Part shown: in pieces, positions 20,056 to 29,106 of the stretch
How the letters are laid out: the number at the start of each line of letters is the position of its first letter
How positions within the stretch are numbered: position 1 is the stretch's first letter
Virus record (IMG/VR): IMGVR_UViG_3300017751_000145
Location: 1 to 29,106 of that record
Direction: 5' to 3' (one strand)
DNA length: 29,106 nt
From: a virus
Translations under genes and position numbers: made by a program
The notes under the pieces: generated by a model
Told to the model about the DNA's origin: nothing
What the model saw: the letters and a program-made list of their open reading frames with translations, nothing else
Databases searched by the model: none

Positions 20056-21015
20056 ATGATAAATTCGGTTAGGAACACAGTATTGTCTATACTTAATAAA
20101 AATAATTACGGATACATTTCTCCCTCTGATTTTAATTTGTTTGCCAAACAAGCACAGTTAGATATATTTGAGGATTATTTTTATCAGTATAACTATCAGC
20201 TTAATAAAGAAAACCAAAGAGCGTCAGGTACAGGATATGCTGATATTACTAAAGGTTATGAAGAAGTGATAAACATTTTTTCAGAAACCAAGTTTCTATT
20301 GCACAATGTAAATAACAAATTTTTTACACCAAGTTTAGTCACTACAAATGATGACTATTACCTTTTAAATAAAGTATTAGTTTACACTCGACTATTAACA
20401 TCAGGTGTAAATACCGCAACACAGTTAGGAGCTTTAGTAGATAATAACGCTAACTTTGTAGCAGCAGGAGTACAGGTTGGAGATATAGTGGGAAACACCA
20501 CAAATAATCAAACTGCATTTGTTTCTAATGTTACTATAAGTACACTTATCTTGGTAGATGAGTTTGGAAATGCTGCAGACATATTTGCCAACTTTCCTGA
20601 AGGCTATGTAATATATGATGATAGTGTTGTTAACGAAGCTGAAAAGGTAACGCAAAGTAAAATTACAATGCTTAACAATTCTTTGTTAACTGCTCCATCT
20701 ACAATGTTTCCTGCATATACTCAGCAAGAACCTGTTTTATCTTTATTTCCTGCAAGTATAAATACTATCGGTGCAGTTCTATGTCAATACATAAGGTATC
20801 CAAATGACCCCAAGTGGACATATATTAACCTTTCAGGTGGAGAGCCTACGTTTGACCAATCGCAACCGGACTTTCAAGATTTTGAGTTAACTATATCTGA
20901 TGAACCAACATTGGTATTGAAGATATTGCAGTATTCAGGTATGTCAATAAGAGAAGTATCTGCGGTGCAGTTTGCTCAAGGATTAGAACAAAAAGAAGAC
21001 CAAGACGAAAAATAA
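20056..21015 (+). CDS. Connector/tail protein with inserted beta domain, 319 aa
   Basis: The start is ATG 20056, after the promoter; earlier in-frame starts lie on or before the -7 element. The helical N-terminus (MINSVRNTVLSILNKNNYG, 1-19; then SPSDFNLFAKQAQLDIFEDY, 22-41) and the acidic Gln/Glu C-terminus (LEQKEDQDEK) frame a central beta domain at 126-188 that matches residues 41-97 of the 7732-8199 protein. Position between capsid and tail genes suggests a head-tail connector or ring component of a podovirus-type tail. I cannot assign it to a precise ring. Confidence 0.7.
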   Translation: MINSVRNTVLSILNKNNYGYISPSDFNLFAKQAQLDIFEDYFYQYNYQLNKENQRASGTGYADITKGYEEVINIFSETKFLLHNVNNKFFTPSLVTTNDDYYLLNKVLVYTRLLTSGVNTATQLGALVDNNANFVAAGVQVGDIVGNTTNNQTAFVSNVTISTLILVDEFGNAADIFANFPEGYVIYDDSVVNEAEKVTQSKITMLNNSLLTAPSTMFPAYTQQEPVLSLFPASINTIGAVLCQYIRYPNDPKWTYINLSGGEPTFDQSQPDFQDFELTISDEPTLVLKILQYSGMSIREVSAVQFAQGLEQKEDQDEK

Positions 21016-21021
21016 TAAACT

Positions 21022-21945
21022 ATGCCTTATATATCACAATATCAGTATTACGAAAATGGTGGGAACGCACCCGAAAACGAAAATTGGGGTTCTTATCAAT
21101 ATGTTTCGTTGTACGATATAGTTAACAACTTTATGTTGATGTATGCAGGTAATCATTCTTTAATTAACAACGAGGAAAGATATAAGGTTTTATTTCACGC
21201 AAAACGAGGAATACAAGAACTAAATTATGATGCGTTTAAAGAAATAAAAATTTTACAACTTACTGTATGTAACACATTAAGGTATGTGCTTCCATCAGAC
21301 TTTGTTAATTGGGTTAGAATATCTGTGTATAAAAACGGTTTGCTCTATCCTTTGACTGAAAACATACAAACAAATTGGAGCAGTGCTTATCTACAAGATA
21401 ATGACTGTAGAATTTTATTTGACCAAGATGGGAACGCATTAAGTCCTCAGTATTCAAACATAGATGTTGATAGAATAATGGGTAGTAAAAAATCCATATA
21501 CCTAAATGCTAACAATCCGTTTCACGGATATGAAGGGTATTGTTGTGATGGGATGTGGTATTTTGATTATGAGATAGGTGCACGTTTTGGTTTGAACACT
21601 GAAACGGCAAACGCAAACCCTACTTTCAAGATTGACAAAAAAGGTGGAGTAATAAACTTTAGTTCGGATATGGCTAATCAAAGTGTTATTCTCGAATATG
21701 TATCTGATGGAATGGAAAATGGAGACAATACAGAAATCAGTGTAAATAAATTATTTGAGGATTACATATATGCTTATATAGAATATGCCATACTTAACTC
21801 TAAGTTAGGAGTGCAAGAATACATTGTTGCAAGAACAAAAAAGAGACGAGCTGCACTTTTAAGAAACGCAAAAATTAGAATGAGTAACATACATCCGGGA
21901 AGACTCTTAATGAATTTAAGAGGTCGGGATAAATGGCTAAAGTAA
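21022..21945 (+). CDS. Ring/tail tubular-type connector protein, 307 aa
   Basis: It starts six bases after the previous stop. The segment NEERYKVLFHAKRGIQELNY (about 49-68), then LPSDFVNWVRIS (about 90-101), and a basic C-terminus (RTKKRRAALLRNAKIRMSN, then HPGRLLMNLRG) fit the family of ring or tail-tube adaptor proteins of crAss-like phages, functionally like P22 gp4 or T7 gp11. It would join the portal to the tail nozzle encoded next. The middle has aromatic- and Cys-containing strands (GYCCDGMWYFDYE). Assigned by position and pattern, not by search. Confidence 0.7.
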   Translation: MPYISQYQYYENGGNAPENENWGSYQYVSLYDIVNNFMLMYAGNHSLINNEERYKVLFHAKRGIQELNYDAFKEIKILQLTVCNTLRYVLPSDFVNWVRISVYKNGLLYPLTENIQTNWSSAYLQDNDCRILFDQDGNALSPQYSNIDVDRIMGSKKSIYLNANNPFHGYEGYCCDGMWYFDYEIGARFGLNTETANANPTFKIDKKGGVINFSSDMANQSVILEYVSDGMENGDNTEISVNKLFEDYIYAYIEYAILNSKLGVQEYIVARTKKRRAALLRNAKIRMSNIHPGRLLMNLRGRDKWLK

Positions 21946-21946
21946 T

Positions 21947-24900
21947 ATGGCTAACGTACAAAGAAACTTTATAAAAGGTGTAATGAATAAAAGTCTCGAT
22001 GAGAGACTTTTGCCTAATGGTCAATACGTTGACGCATTAAACGTACGTTTAGGTTCTACAGAAGATTCTGAAATAGGTTCTGTAGAAAACAGTAAAGGTA
22101 ACTCTCAACTTACCTCTCTTGAATACAACGGAAATGTAGTTGGTCAAACAGGTCAAGCCAAATGTATTGGTGCTTATGAAGACGGTGCAAATGAAACTTT
22201 GTATTGGTTTGTTCACGACCCTGATTTTCAATCGAGTCCTACAAAAAAAATTGATTTAATAGTTTCTTTAAATGTACAAACAAATGTATTGACATACCAC
22301 ATTATAAGCGTGGATGATGGGGGTGGTATCAATACAACTTTAAATTTTAACGACACATATTTAATCACAGGTGTAAATCTTGTAGACAACACACTATTGT
22401 TTTTTACTGATGATTTGAATCCTCCTCGTGTAATAAACAGAACTAAAAACTACCCTAACCCTGTAGCGTTAGTAGATGGGTTTACACCTAACTCTATTCT
22501 TGTTATTAAAAAACCACCTTTAAATTCTCCTAATGTAGTAGCTCAACCCACTTCTTCTCAGAACAATTTTTTAGAAGATAGGTTTGTTTGCTTTGCATAC
22601 AGATACAAATATGCAGATGGAGAATACTCTGCAACTTCACAGTTTTCAAACCCTGCGTTTTTACCCGGTGCATTTGATTATAGTTTTGCTACAGGATTAA
22701 ATGAGGGTATGTTAAACATTGCAAATCAAGCTGCCATAGAATATAATTCAGGAGATGATTTGGTTGTAGGTATAGATTTATTGTGGAAGGACAATGCCAC
22801 AGGATTAATACGTGTAATAGAAAAGTTAGATAAAAGTGTGTTAGGCTTAATTAATAACACCAACTATACTTACACATTTAGCAACAGTAAAGTATTTACA
22901 GTTCTACCTGATAGTGAAATTTTAAGATTATATGATAATGTTCCACGTTTAGCACAGGCTCAAACTATTATGGGCAACAGGTTAATGTATGGAGATTATT
23001 TAGAGCAATATAATTTAGTATCAAAATCAGGGTTTCCACTTAACTTAGATTATACAGTAGAAAAAATATCTGCTGATGTTGGATTGTCTGAATTAGAAGA
23101 TGAACTAACGACAGGTAATTATTTAATAGATGGTAATCAATCTTCAAACAATGCGGTAATTACTTTCAAAGACATAGGTACATTTGACTTAAAAGCCGGT
23201 GGTTCTCTCGACTTTCAAATAGTTTTTGAGCATTCTGCATTCTCAGGTCAAGCACCTTTCCCTACACAAGAAACAGGACAGTCTGAGATAAACTTTCAAT
23301 ATGTTTTACCTCAAGATTTTGCAAGTGCTTTTGAACTCGCAACAAGTACAGACTTTATTGAGAAAGTAGGAACCATAACTAACATTGAGCCTGTTTCAAC
23401 GTCTTGTGATGGAAGTACCTTTACGGATTTATTTAATTGTATCATCCCTCAAACATTAGACACTTTAGAAAAATATGAAAGCGGTATAGACGCAGTGGGA
23501 GAACCAATTAGAATTATTTCAAGTCCGGGTTCAGATGATATAGGTTTCCAACTACTTGCAATGAGTTTTGTAGACGACCCTACAGGAGCTGCTATAACTC
23601 AAACTGTGTATGAATACTATAGTGTAATAAGTGCAGGTGGAACATACCAAGAATTAGGAGACCCAAAAAGTTTACATAGTAACAGAAGTTACGAGGTTGG
23701 CATAATTTATATGGATGAGTTTAATCGTGCCACAACCGCATTAGTGAGTGATAACAATACTATTCACGTTCCTTGTTCAGATTCAGAACGTGCAAATTCA
23801 ATTAGAGTAACTATCCCTCCAACACAACAAGCTCCTGAGTGGGCACGTAGATATAAGTTTTGTATAAAAGCAAACAAAGAAAATTACTTTAATGTGTTTT
23901 CTTCTTTCTTTTTCAGAGACCCAACAACTTCAGCAGATTACTTTTTATTAGAAGGTCAAAACTCTCGTAAAGTAGAGGAGGGAGATATACTTACAGTAAA
24001 AGCAGACACAAATGGACCTTTACGTAGATGTGCTAATGCAACAGTATTAGAAAAGAAATCACAAGCTGCAGACTTTTTAGGAACTGAAGATGAAGGAGCT
24101 CCACCTCTTGACCCCGATGGTGCGGTCATCCCTATACCGGCAGGAGTGTATATGAAGTTGAGGGCTAATGAGTTTTCTACTACAGTACCTGAATTACCTA
24201 CAGTAAACTTTGGAGAAATAAGTAGTAAAGGAAGTGGTTGTAGAACTGTTCGCTATCCTATACAAATAGAAGACCCTCAGACTGCCGGTACTTTTATTGA
24301 TTACACGATACCTGCAGGTAGTAGAATTAGAATCGTTATTGACAACTACAGAAGAGGTAACACAGATAAACCATTTGGTGGAGTAAGTAAAAAAATATGG
24401 TTTGTAGATGCAACTTTTACTGCTTCTCAAGACTATCCAAATTTTAGAGATTGGTTTAATGGAGACAATGTATCATTGGCTTTAGAACAACAAAGCGATA
24501 ATGAAGGAACAGGTGTTTCCGGACCAAACTACAACCCTGTACTTGACGGAGCTTTGGGTAGTTGTGAAGCAAGTGAAATCTCTTGTGTGTTTCAAACTGC
24601 TGCTGCTTCAGGACAAGATACAGACACTTTCACAGTAAAAAGCTCAAAAGGTTATTCAGGTAGTAATAAAAACGCAAGGTTAAAAGTAAGAATAGAGGTT
24701 TTAAGAAGCACCTCTTTTATTGCTTTTGAAACAGAACCTCAAGACGCTCAACCTGATGTTTGGTTCGAAAGCTCACAATCTTATGAAATTGCTCAAGCAA
24801 ATAGTTGTGTGTTTACATTTGACGTATCAGGAGCAGAAACAAATCCTATACAATTTGACTATACAGATTTAGCAGGACTTCCTGCATCTGTAATTTTACA

Positions 24901-27900
24901 ACCGGGAACAAACGGACAAGCAGTTGGAGAGTGTGGCTCTGCTTCTATAAACCCATCTACTCCGGCATCTCAAGCAACCACAACAATTACAAGTGCATCT
25001 CAAGCTGAAGGAACGCATCTTGGTAACGTACAAAATCAAACTACAACAGACCCTGCAATTATAGACACGGCATTCTTTAACTGCTATGCTTTTGGTAATG
25101 GAGTTGAAAGCTATGTTATTAGAGATGCTATCGCTAAAAATGAAATAGCTTTAGGAAACAGAGTTACATCTACATCTGCTCAAGACTATCAAGAAATTAG
25201 AAGGTTTTCAGATATTACATATAGCGGTGTATTTAATGACGAATCAAACGTCAACAAACTAAATGAGTTTAACTTAGGTTTATTAAACTTCAAATCATTA
25301 GAAGAAACCTATGGTCCTATCTATCTTATAGATGGAAGAGAAACAGACATATTGGTTTTACAGGAAGATAAAATATCTTATGTTTTAACCGGAAAAAATT
25401 TATTATCCGATTCAACAGGGGGTGGAAGTGTATCTTCTGTACCTGAAGTGTTGGGTACTCAGATAGCTCGTATTGAAGAATATGGTATTAGCTTTCATCC
25501 TGAAAGTTATGCTAAATGGGGAGCTAACAAATTCTTTACTGATGCCAAGCGAGGAGCAGTTATTCAGCTGAGAGGTTCATCTGCACAAAACGAACAATTG
25601 TCCGTAATATCTGAAGCAGGGATGCGTGGTTGGTTTAGGGATTTATTTTCTTCATCTTTTAATACACAAAAATTAGGTGGGTTTGACCCATATATGAATG
25701 AATATGTATTAAGCTCAAACACTGAGCTTGTGCCTGAAATTGTTGAATGTATTGATTGTGGTATATCGAGAACTGTTATAGCAACAATCACACAAGATGT
25801 AAACTTCTGTGTAAATGTAGGTGCATTGGTTGGAGACTCAATAGTTACATATAATGTTATTGGTGCTAATCAAGACAACTTTAGCATATCTGCTACGTAT
25901 GACGGAACCACAGTAACTTCCGGTCCAACAGGAGTTTCAGGAAGTCTTACTGTAGTTAAAGATGATATTGCAGTTGATGAAGTAGAAATACAAGTTACAT
26001 CTACCGGTTCTACGCAATTAGAAATTACAGTCGAGTGTCCGTTTGCTCAAGAAATAACTATAATTCAAGTTTGTTACTCTCTTGATGCGGATGCCGGAGA
26101 ATTTATTCATAATGAATATAGGTGGGCAGATGGAGCATTTAACTCTCCATTACAATCTGAGCAAGTAGAATTAGTATCGGGTGTAAGCAACCCACTTATT
26201 TCTCAATACTCACAAGTTACAGGACCACAAGGCGGAGGATTTATTCCGGCTGATGGTGCTACTATTAGTATAATATCTAACAGAATACCTCCTATTGATG
26301 ACTATGTATTTGACCCTGCAGTTGATGAGCTTAGATATTTAAGAACCAACACGTTCTTTGCTAACACTCCGAATGATATGGCTGCATTACTTACTGCTTC
26401 AAACAATGCAACTCCGATTACAGGAGGACCAAATCAATTTGAAGCACAATTCACTATGCCGTCAACTAATGACGAGTATTTGTATTTAATATACAATTAT
26501 CGTAGAGCTACAGAAGTTCAATTATGTGCAGGTACAAATATATTCTCAGTTTGTTGCGAGTGTACTGAAGAGAATTTAATTGTAAGACAATGTCGTCAAG
26601 ATGTTCCTGCGGTAAGTAATCAATATATAATAGCTCAAACTGCCGGTTTAGTTCCCGGAGTGTTTGTAACTATTGACCAAGCTGATTCTGATTGTGTATT
26701 TGAAGTTATTACCACAACTGAAGACAGTGTGAATGCTACTGTAACTTCAGTAAGAAACGACATAACAGATTGTGATGAAGTCTGTCAGCAGTATATAATT
26801 ACAAACAATAGCACAACAAGTTCGTTAGGAGCTACATATGTAGACTGTGATGACGATGATGTTTCATTTGCATTGAATCCTCAACAATCCGAAACGGTGT
26901 GTGCCAAAGTGTTTAACATCACTCCCGGTCCGGGCATAAATTACTCTATAAGTCTACAAAATTGTGAATGTCAAACCCCTGAGCCACCTAATAATTTTGA
27001 CGTAAGACAATGTAGATTAGATGGTGTGATAGTAAATGAAGTTGTTTCAGGAATACCGGGTGTACAAACAGGCTCGTTTGTAACCCTTACTTCTCCGGCA
27101 GATTGTGTATATGAAGTGTTGGGTCAAACAGGTCAAACTCCAAGTGCAAGTATAAATCAACTATTAAACATTACATCTTGTACAGATGTATGTCAACAAT
27201 ACACAGTATTCAATAATAGTCCTGACCAATCTCACACTCTTGATTTTATTACTTGTGAAGATGAGGGAGACCAAGTTGTTGTTGGTATTGGTCAAACAGT
27301 AGTGTTATGTATGAAGGATATTATTGGAACTCCTTCTGCGGAACTTGACATAACTTTAGACAACTGTCTGTGCAATCAAAACTTTTATGACGCTCAACTT
27401 TGTGAGATAAGTGCAGTCACTGATGTCCCTCTAAATGTTGACCCTCTTGTTGTTGTGGCAGACCCAAATAATGAATTAGCGATAGGATACCACGTATTTA
27501 TTAATGGTTGTACCTATGAAATACAAGCTACTTCAAGTGGTCCTGCAACCGCTACATATTCTTCGTTTAGTGCTTCATTTAATTGTAATGACGCTTGTAA
27601 TACTTATTTAATAAATAACGTAACCGCATTCACGTGGACATTAAATTATAAAGATTGTAACGGAGCTTCTCAAACCGAAAACATATCTCCGGGTGCAACA
27701 ATAGATAGATGTATAAGCGAATGGACAGGAGGACAACCTGCAGGAGTTGTGATTAGACATAAATCTTGTGGTTGTAATTTAGAACAAAACTTAGTTTTAA
27801 GAAAGTGTAGAGAAGATGGTGTAATTACAGAAGTTATTGCTCCGAACGACACAGGTGCTATAGTTGTAGGAGACTTTGTTATCATAGCAAGTGACCCTGA

Positions 27901-29106
27901 TTGTCCTTATGAAGTGGTTGAAGTAACTTTTGATTTTCCAAATGCAACAATACAAGGCTCACTAAGTATAACAGATTGTAGTGATGTTTGTCAAACTTAC
28001 ACATTAGAAAATACAACTAACAGTGTAAAAGCGTTAGAGTACAAAGACTGTAATGGTGTAACTACAGGTACTTCTATAGACCCTTTTAGCACTATTACTC
28101 TTTGTTTAACTGAAATGGTAACAGACCCAACTATTGATTGGTTAAATATAAATCTTGTTGGATGTTCTTGTTTAAATATAAAAATTCAACAGTGTAGATT
28201 AGATGGAGTTGTTGAGCAAGAGATTTTGACCAACACTCTCAACGCAAGTGTAGGAGACTTTATATCTATTGATGCTGACCCTAATTGTGCTTGGGAAGTA
28301 ATCGAGTTAACTATTGATGGAGTTACAGGTCCTGATGCAGTGGCTTTACTAAACATAAACGACTGTAATGAAGTTTGCCAAACTTACACTTTAACAAATG
28401 TAGGCACCGGTATAATTTCAGTTACTTATATTGATTGCGATAACAATTCACAAACCATTGGTGTTGAAGCAGGAATCCCTCAAACCATCTGTGCTAAAGA
28501 TATAACTAATGTACCTGATATTACAGTTGCTTTAACTGATTGTACTTGTACAATTGTTCCAAACGACAAATGGTTAATTCAACTTTGTTTAGACTCTGTA
28601 TTATTCCCTTCAGGTGGAATAACTAAGGTAATAGAGGCTCCAAGCGGTTTGCTTTCTGTAGGAGATTTTGTTTCAATACAAAACTTTAGTCCTCAACCAC
28701 CTCAACCAAACAATGCAGACTGTGCGTGGCAGGTTATTGGAACTTCTGAAAGCAATCCAACTGAAACACTTAAAAACAAATTAAGTATAACTGATTGTAC
28801 AGACAACTGTGTAACTTACGCATTTGCTCTTAATCAAGGTGCTCAACCTGTAACAATAGAATACATAGATTGTGACGGTAATACGCAAATAAATACTCTT
28901 GTTAGTGGACAACCACAACAAAACTTTATTTGTCTGAAGTCTGTTGTTTCTCTATCAGGAGACACAAATAACTTAAACGCTTCTCTTTATAATTGTGGAT
29001 GTTTGACTAAAAAACAACTTCTACTTTGTGAGGGAGGTACAACTTCTGCTCCTGTTCCAACTCAATCCGTAATAGTGGATGACCCTACATTTGCTATTGA
29101 CATAGG
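21947..29106 (+). CDS. Giant tail protein: nozzle-like core with Cys-rich repeats, open at right edge
   Basis: An uninterrupted frame from ATG 21947 reaches the window end (at least 2386 residues). The N-terminus NFIKGVMNKSLDERLLPNGQ (7-26), then YVDALNVRLGSTEDSEIG, is the opening of podovirus tail-nozzle or stabilising proteins (functional counterparts of P22 gp10 and T7 gp12). The first ~1270 residues are beta-rich with aromatic and Asp turns, including GGFDPYMNEYVLSS near 25676-25718. Next come beta domains (about 25740-26550), and from 26573 onwards Cys-rich tandem repeats of 129-147 residues. Fusing a nozzle core with long surface repeats would put host-contact modules on the tail. The ATG lies one base after the previous stop. 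Confidence 0.8.
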   Translation, partial: MANVQRNFIKGVMNKSLDERLLPNGQYVDALNVRLGSTEDSEIGSVENSKGNSQLTSLEYNGNVVGQTGQAKCIGAYEDGANETLYWFVHDPDFQSSPTKKIDLIVSLNVQTNVLTYHIISVDDGGGINTTLNFNDTYLITGVNLVDNTLLFFTDDLNPPRVINRTKNYPNPVALVDGFTPNSILVIKKPPLNSPNVVAQPTSSQNNFLEDRFVCFAYRYKYADGEYSATSQFSNPAFLPGAFDYSFATGLNEGMLNIANQAAIEYNSGDDLVVGIDLLWKDNATGLIRVIEKLDKSVLGLINNTNYTYTFSNSKVFTVLPDSEILRLYDNVPRLAQAQTIMGNRLMYGDYLEQYNLVSKSGFPLNLDYTVEKISADVGLSELEDELTTGNYLIDGNQSSNNAVITFKDIGTFDLKAGGSLDFQIVFEHSAFSGQAPFPTQETGQSEINFQYVLPQDFASAFELATSTDFIEKVGTITNIEPVSTSCDGSTFTDLFNCIIPQTLDTLEKYESGIDAVGEPIRIISSPGSDDIGFQLLAMSFVDDPTGAAITQTVYEYYSVISAGGTYQELGDPKSLHSNRSYEVGIIYMDEFNRATTALVSDNNTIHVPCSDSERANSIRVTIPPTQQAPEWARRYKFCIKANKENYFNVFSSFFFRDPTTSADYFLLEGQNSRKVEEGDILTVKADTNGPLRRCANATVLEKKSQAADFLGTEDEGAPPLDPDGAVIPIPAGVYMKLRANEFSTTVPELPTVNFGEISSKGSGCRTVRYPIQIEDPQTAGTFIDYTIPAGSRIRIVIDNYRRGNTDKPFGGVSKKIWFVDATFTASQDYPNFRDWFNGDNVSLALEQQSDNEGTGVSGPNYNPVLDGALGSCEASEISCVFQTAAASGQDTDTFTVKSSKGYSGSNKNARLKVRIEVLRSTSFIAFETEPQDAQPDVWFESSQSYEIAQANSCVFTFDVSGAETNPIQFDYTDLAGLPASVILQPGTNGQAVGECGSASINPSTPASQATTTITSASQAEGTHLGNVQNQTTTDPAIIDTAFFNCYAFGNGVESYVIRDAIAKNEIALGNRVTSTSAQDYQEIRRFSDITYSGVFNDESNVNKLNEFNLGLLNFKSLEETYGPIYLIDGRETDILVLQEDKISYVLTGKNLLSDSTGGGSVSSVPEVLGTQIARIEEYGISFHPESYAKWGANKFFTDAKRGAVIQLRGSSAQNEQLSVISEAGMRGWFRDLFSSSFNTQKLGGFDPYMNEYVLSSNTELVPEIVECIDCGISRTVIATITQDVNFCVNVGALVGDSIVTYNVIGANQDNFSISATYDGTTVTSGPTGVSGSLTVVKDDIAVDEVEIQVTSTGSTQLEITVECPFAQEITIIQVCYSLDADAGEFIHNEYRWADGAFNSPLQSEQVELVSGVSNPLISQYSQVTGPQGGGFIPADGATISIISNRIPPIDDYVFDPAVDELRYLRTNTFFANTPNDMAALLTASNNATPITGGPNQFEAQFTMPSTNDEYLYLIYNYRRATEVQLCAGTNIFSVCCECTEENLIVRQCRQDVPAVSNQYIIAQTAGLVPGVFVTIDQADSDCVFEVITTTEDSVNATVTSVRNDITDCDEVCQQYIITNNSTTSSLGATYVDCDDDDVSFALNPQQSETVCAKVFNITPGPGINYSISLQNCECQTPEPPNNFDVRQCRLDGVIVNEVVSGIPGVQTGSFVTLTSPADCVYEVLGQTGQTPSASINQLLNITSCTDVCQQYTVFNNSPDQSHTLDFITCEDEGDQVVVGIGQTVVLCMKDIIGTPSAELDITLDNCLCNQNFYDAQLCEISAVTDVPLNVDPLVVVADPNNELAIGYHVFINGCTYEIQATSSGPATATYSSFSASFNCNDACNTYLINNVTAFTWTLNYKDCNGASQTENISPGATIDRCISEWTGGQPAGVVIRHKSCGCNLEQNLVLRKCREDGVITEVIAPNDTGAIVVGDFVIIASDPDCPYEVVEVTFDFPNATIQGSLSITDCSDVCQTYTLENTTNSVKALEYKDCNGVTTGTSIDPFSTITLCLTEMVTDPTIDWLNINLVGCSCLNIKIQQCRLDGVVEQEILTNTLNASVGDFISIDADPNCAWEVIELTIDGVTGPDAVALLNINDCNEVCQTYTLTNVGTGIISVTYIDCDNNSQTIGVEAGIPQTICAKDITNVPDITVALTDCTCTIVPNDKWLIQLCLDSVLFPSGGITKVIEAPSGLLSVGDFVSIQNFSPQPPQPNNADCAWQVIGTSESNPTETLKNKLSITDCTDNCVTYAFALNQGAQPVTIEYIDCDGNTQINTLVSGQPQQNFICLKSVVSLSGDTNNLNASLYNCGCLTKKQLLLCEGGTTSAPVPTQSVIVDDPTFAIDI
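26573..29106 (+). repeat. Six full and one partial Cys-rich protein repeats
   Basis: Units start at 26573, 26996, 27383, 27791, 28178, 28571 and 29012, with lengths of 141, 129, 136, 129, 131 and 147 residues. The shared order is C-R-x-D-G-V, then VGDFV.I, DC.YEV, an ITDC.DVCQTYTL.N segment, Y.DC, IC.K and a closing C.C. About eight Cys recur at fixed places. DNA similarity between units is low, so they are old duplications kept at protein level. The array continues past the window. Confidence 0.85.

Noticed and set aside
26573-29106. CRISPR-like or DNA-level tandem array in the 3' part of the giant gene
   Set aside because: Units differ in length and DNA sequence and keep one open frame; only the protein pattern repeats.
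1-29106. tRNA genes, integrase, transposases, CRISPR arrays
   Set aside because: None recognised on either strand; no evidence for lysogeny or mobile elements in this window.

Overview
The window looks like part of a tailed bacteriophage genome that infects a member of the Bacteroidota, probably an aquatic flavobacterium. Two kinds of evidence support this. First, at least seven rightward promoters carry the Bacteroidota -7 signature TAnnTTTG (usually TAWCTTTGTAnAAA) 16-25 bases before a start codon, and genes rarely have a Shine-Dalgarno sequence. Second, the rightward half is a complete virion and lysis module: large terminase, portal, candidate scaffold, major capsid protein, connector/ring-type proteins and a giant tail protein. 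Gene order and tail proteins resemble crAss-like podoviruses and related uncultured marine phages. That placement is from memory of the families, not from a search.

Layout. Positions 1-1586 are two leftward genes: an amidoligase-like enzyme cut by the window edge and an unknown protein. Positions 1587-2128 are a divergent intergenic region with iterated TGTCTT half-sites, a 16-bp palindrome and purine-rich tandem repeats; it could be an origin or control hub. Positions 2129-4632 hold a small orphan gene, a full-length GroEL-type chaperonin, a 47-codon overlapping gene and a GroES-like co-chaperonin. A single leftward winged-helix regulator candidate (4598-5032) is convergent with groES and diverges, through an almost symmetric double promoter, from the late module. 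Positions 5080-7729 are a tightly packed run of very small, mostly lysine-rich proteins plus one beta-rich virion protein. Positions 7732-9869 hold a beta-rich virion protein, a membrane coiled-coil protein, an exported thioredoxin-fold protein without its cysteines, a T7-lysozyme-type amidase and a holin. Positions 9897-21945 are head and connector genes, including a tandem GroES-like protein immediately before the terminase genes. From 21947 to the right edge is a single open frame of at least 2386 codons. Its N-terminal part is tail-nozzle-like and its C-terminal part has six full and one partial cysteine-rich repeats.

How it works together. The virion, lysis and packaging genes form one rightward late module with overlapping start and stop codons, subdivided by promoters at about 5.05, 6.39, 9.87, 16.49 and 20.03 kb and terminators at about 19.19 and 20.01 kb. 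The chaperonin genes have their own promoter and presumably fold capsid or tail proteins. A thioredoxin-like protein, amidase and holin act at the envelope.

Most notable: (i) a palindrome GTGTCTTYRAAGACAC occurs five times, inside groEL and terL in different reading frames and in three intergenic sites; (ii) I find no GATC anywhere in 29 kb, and no GGCC, GCGC or CGCG although CCGG is frequent; (iii) two distinct co-chaperonin-like genes accompany a phage GroEL; (iv) a giant Cys-rich repeat tail protein. I saw no tRNA, rRNA, CRISPR array, transposase or integrase. All counts were made by eye.
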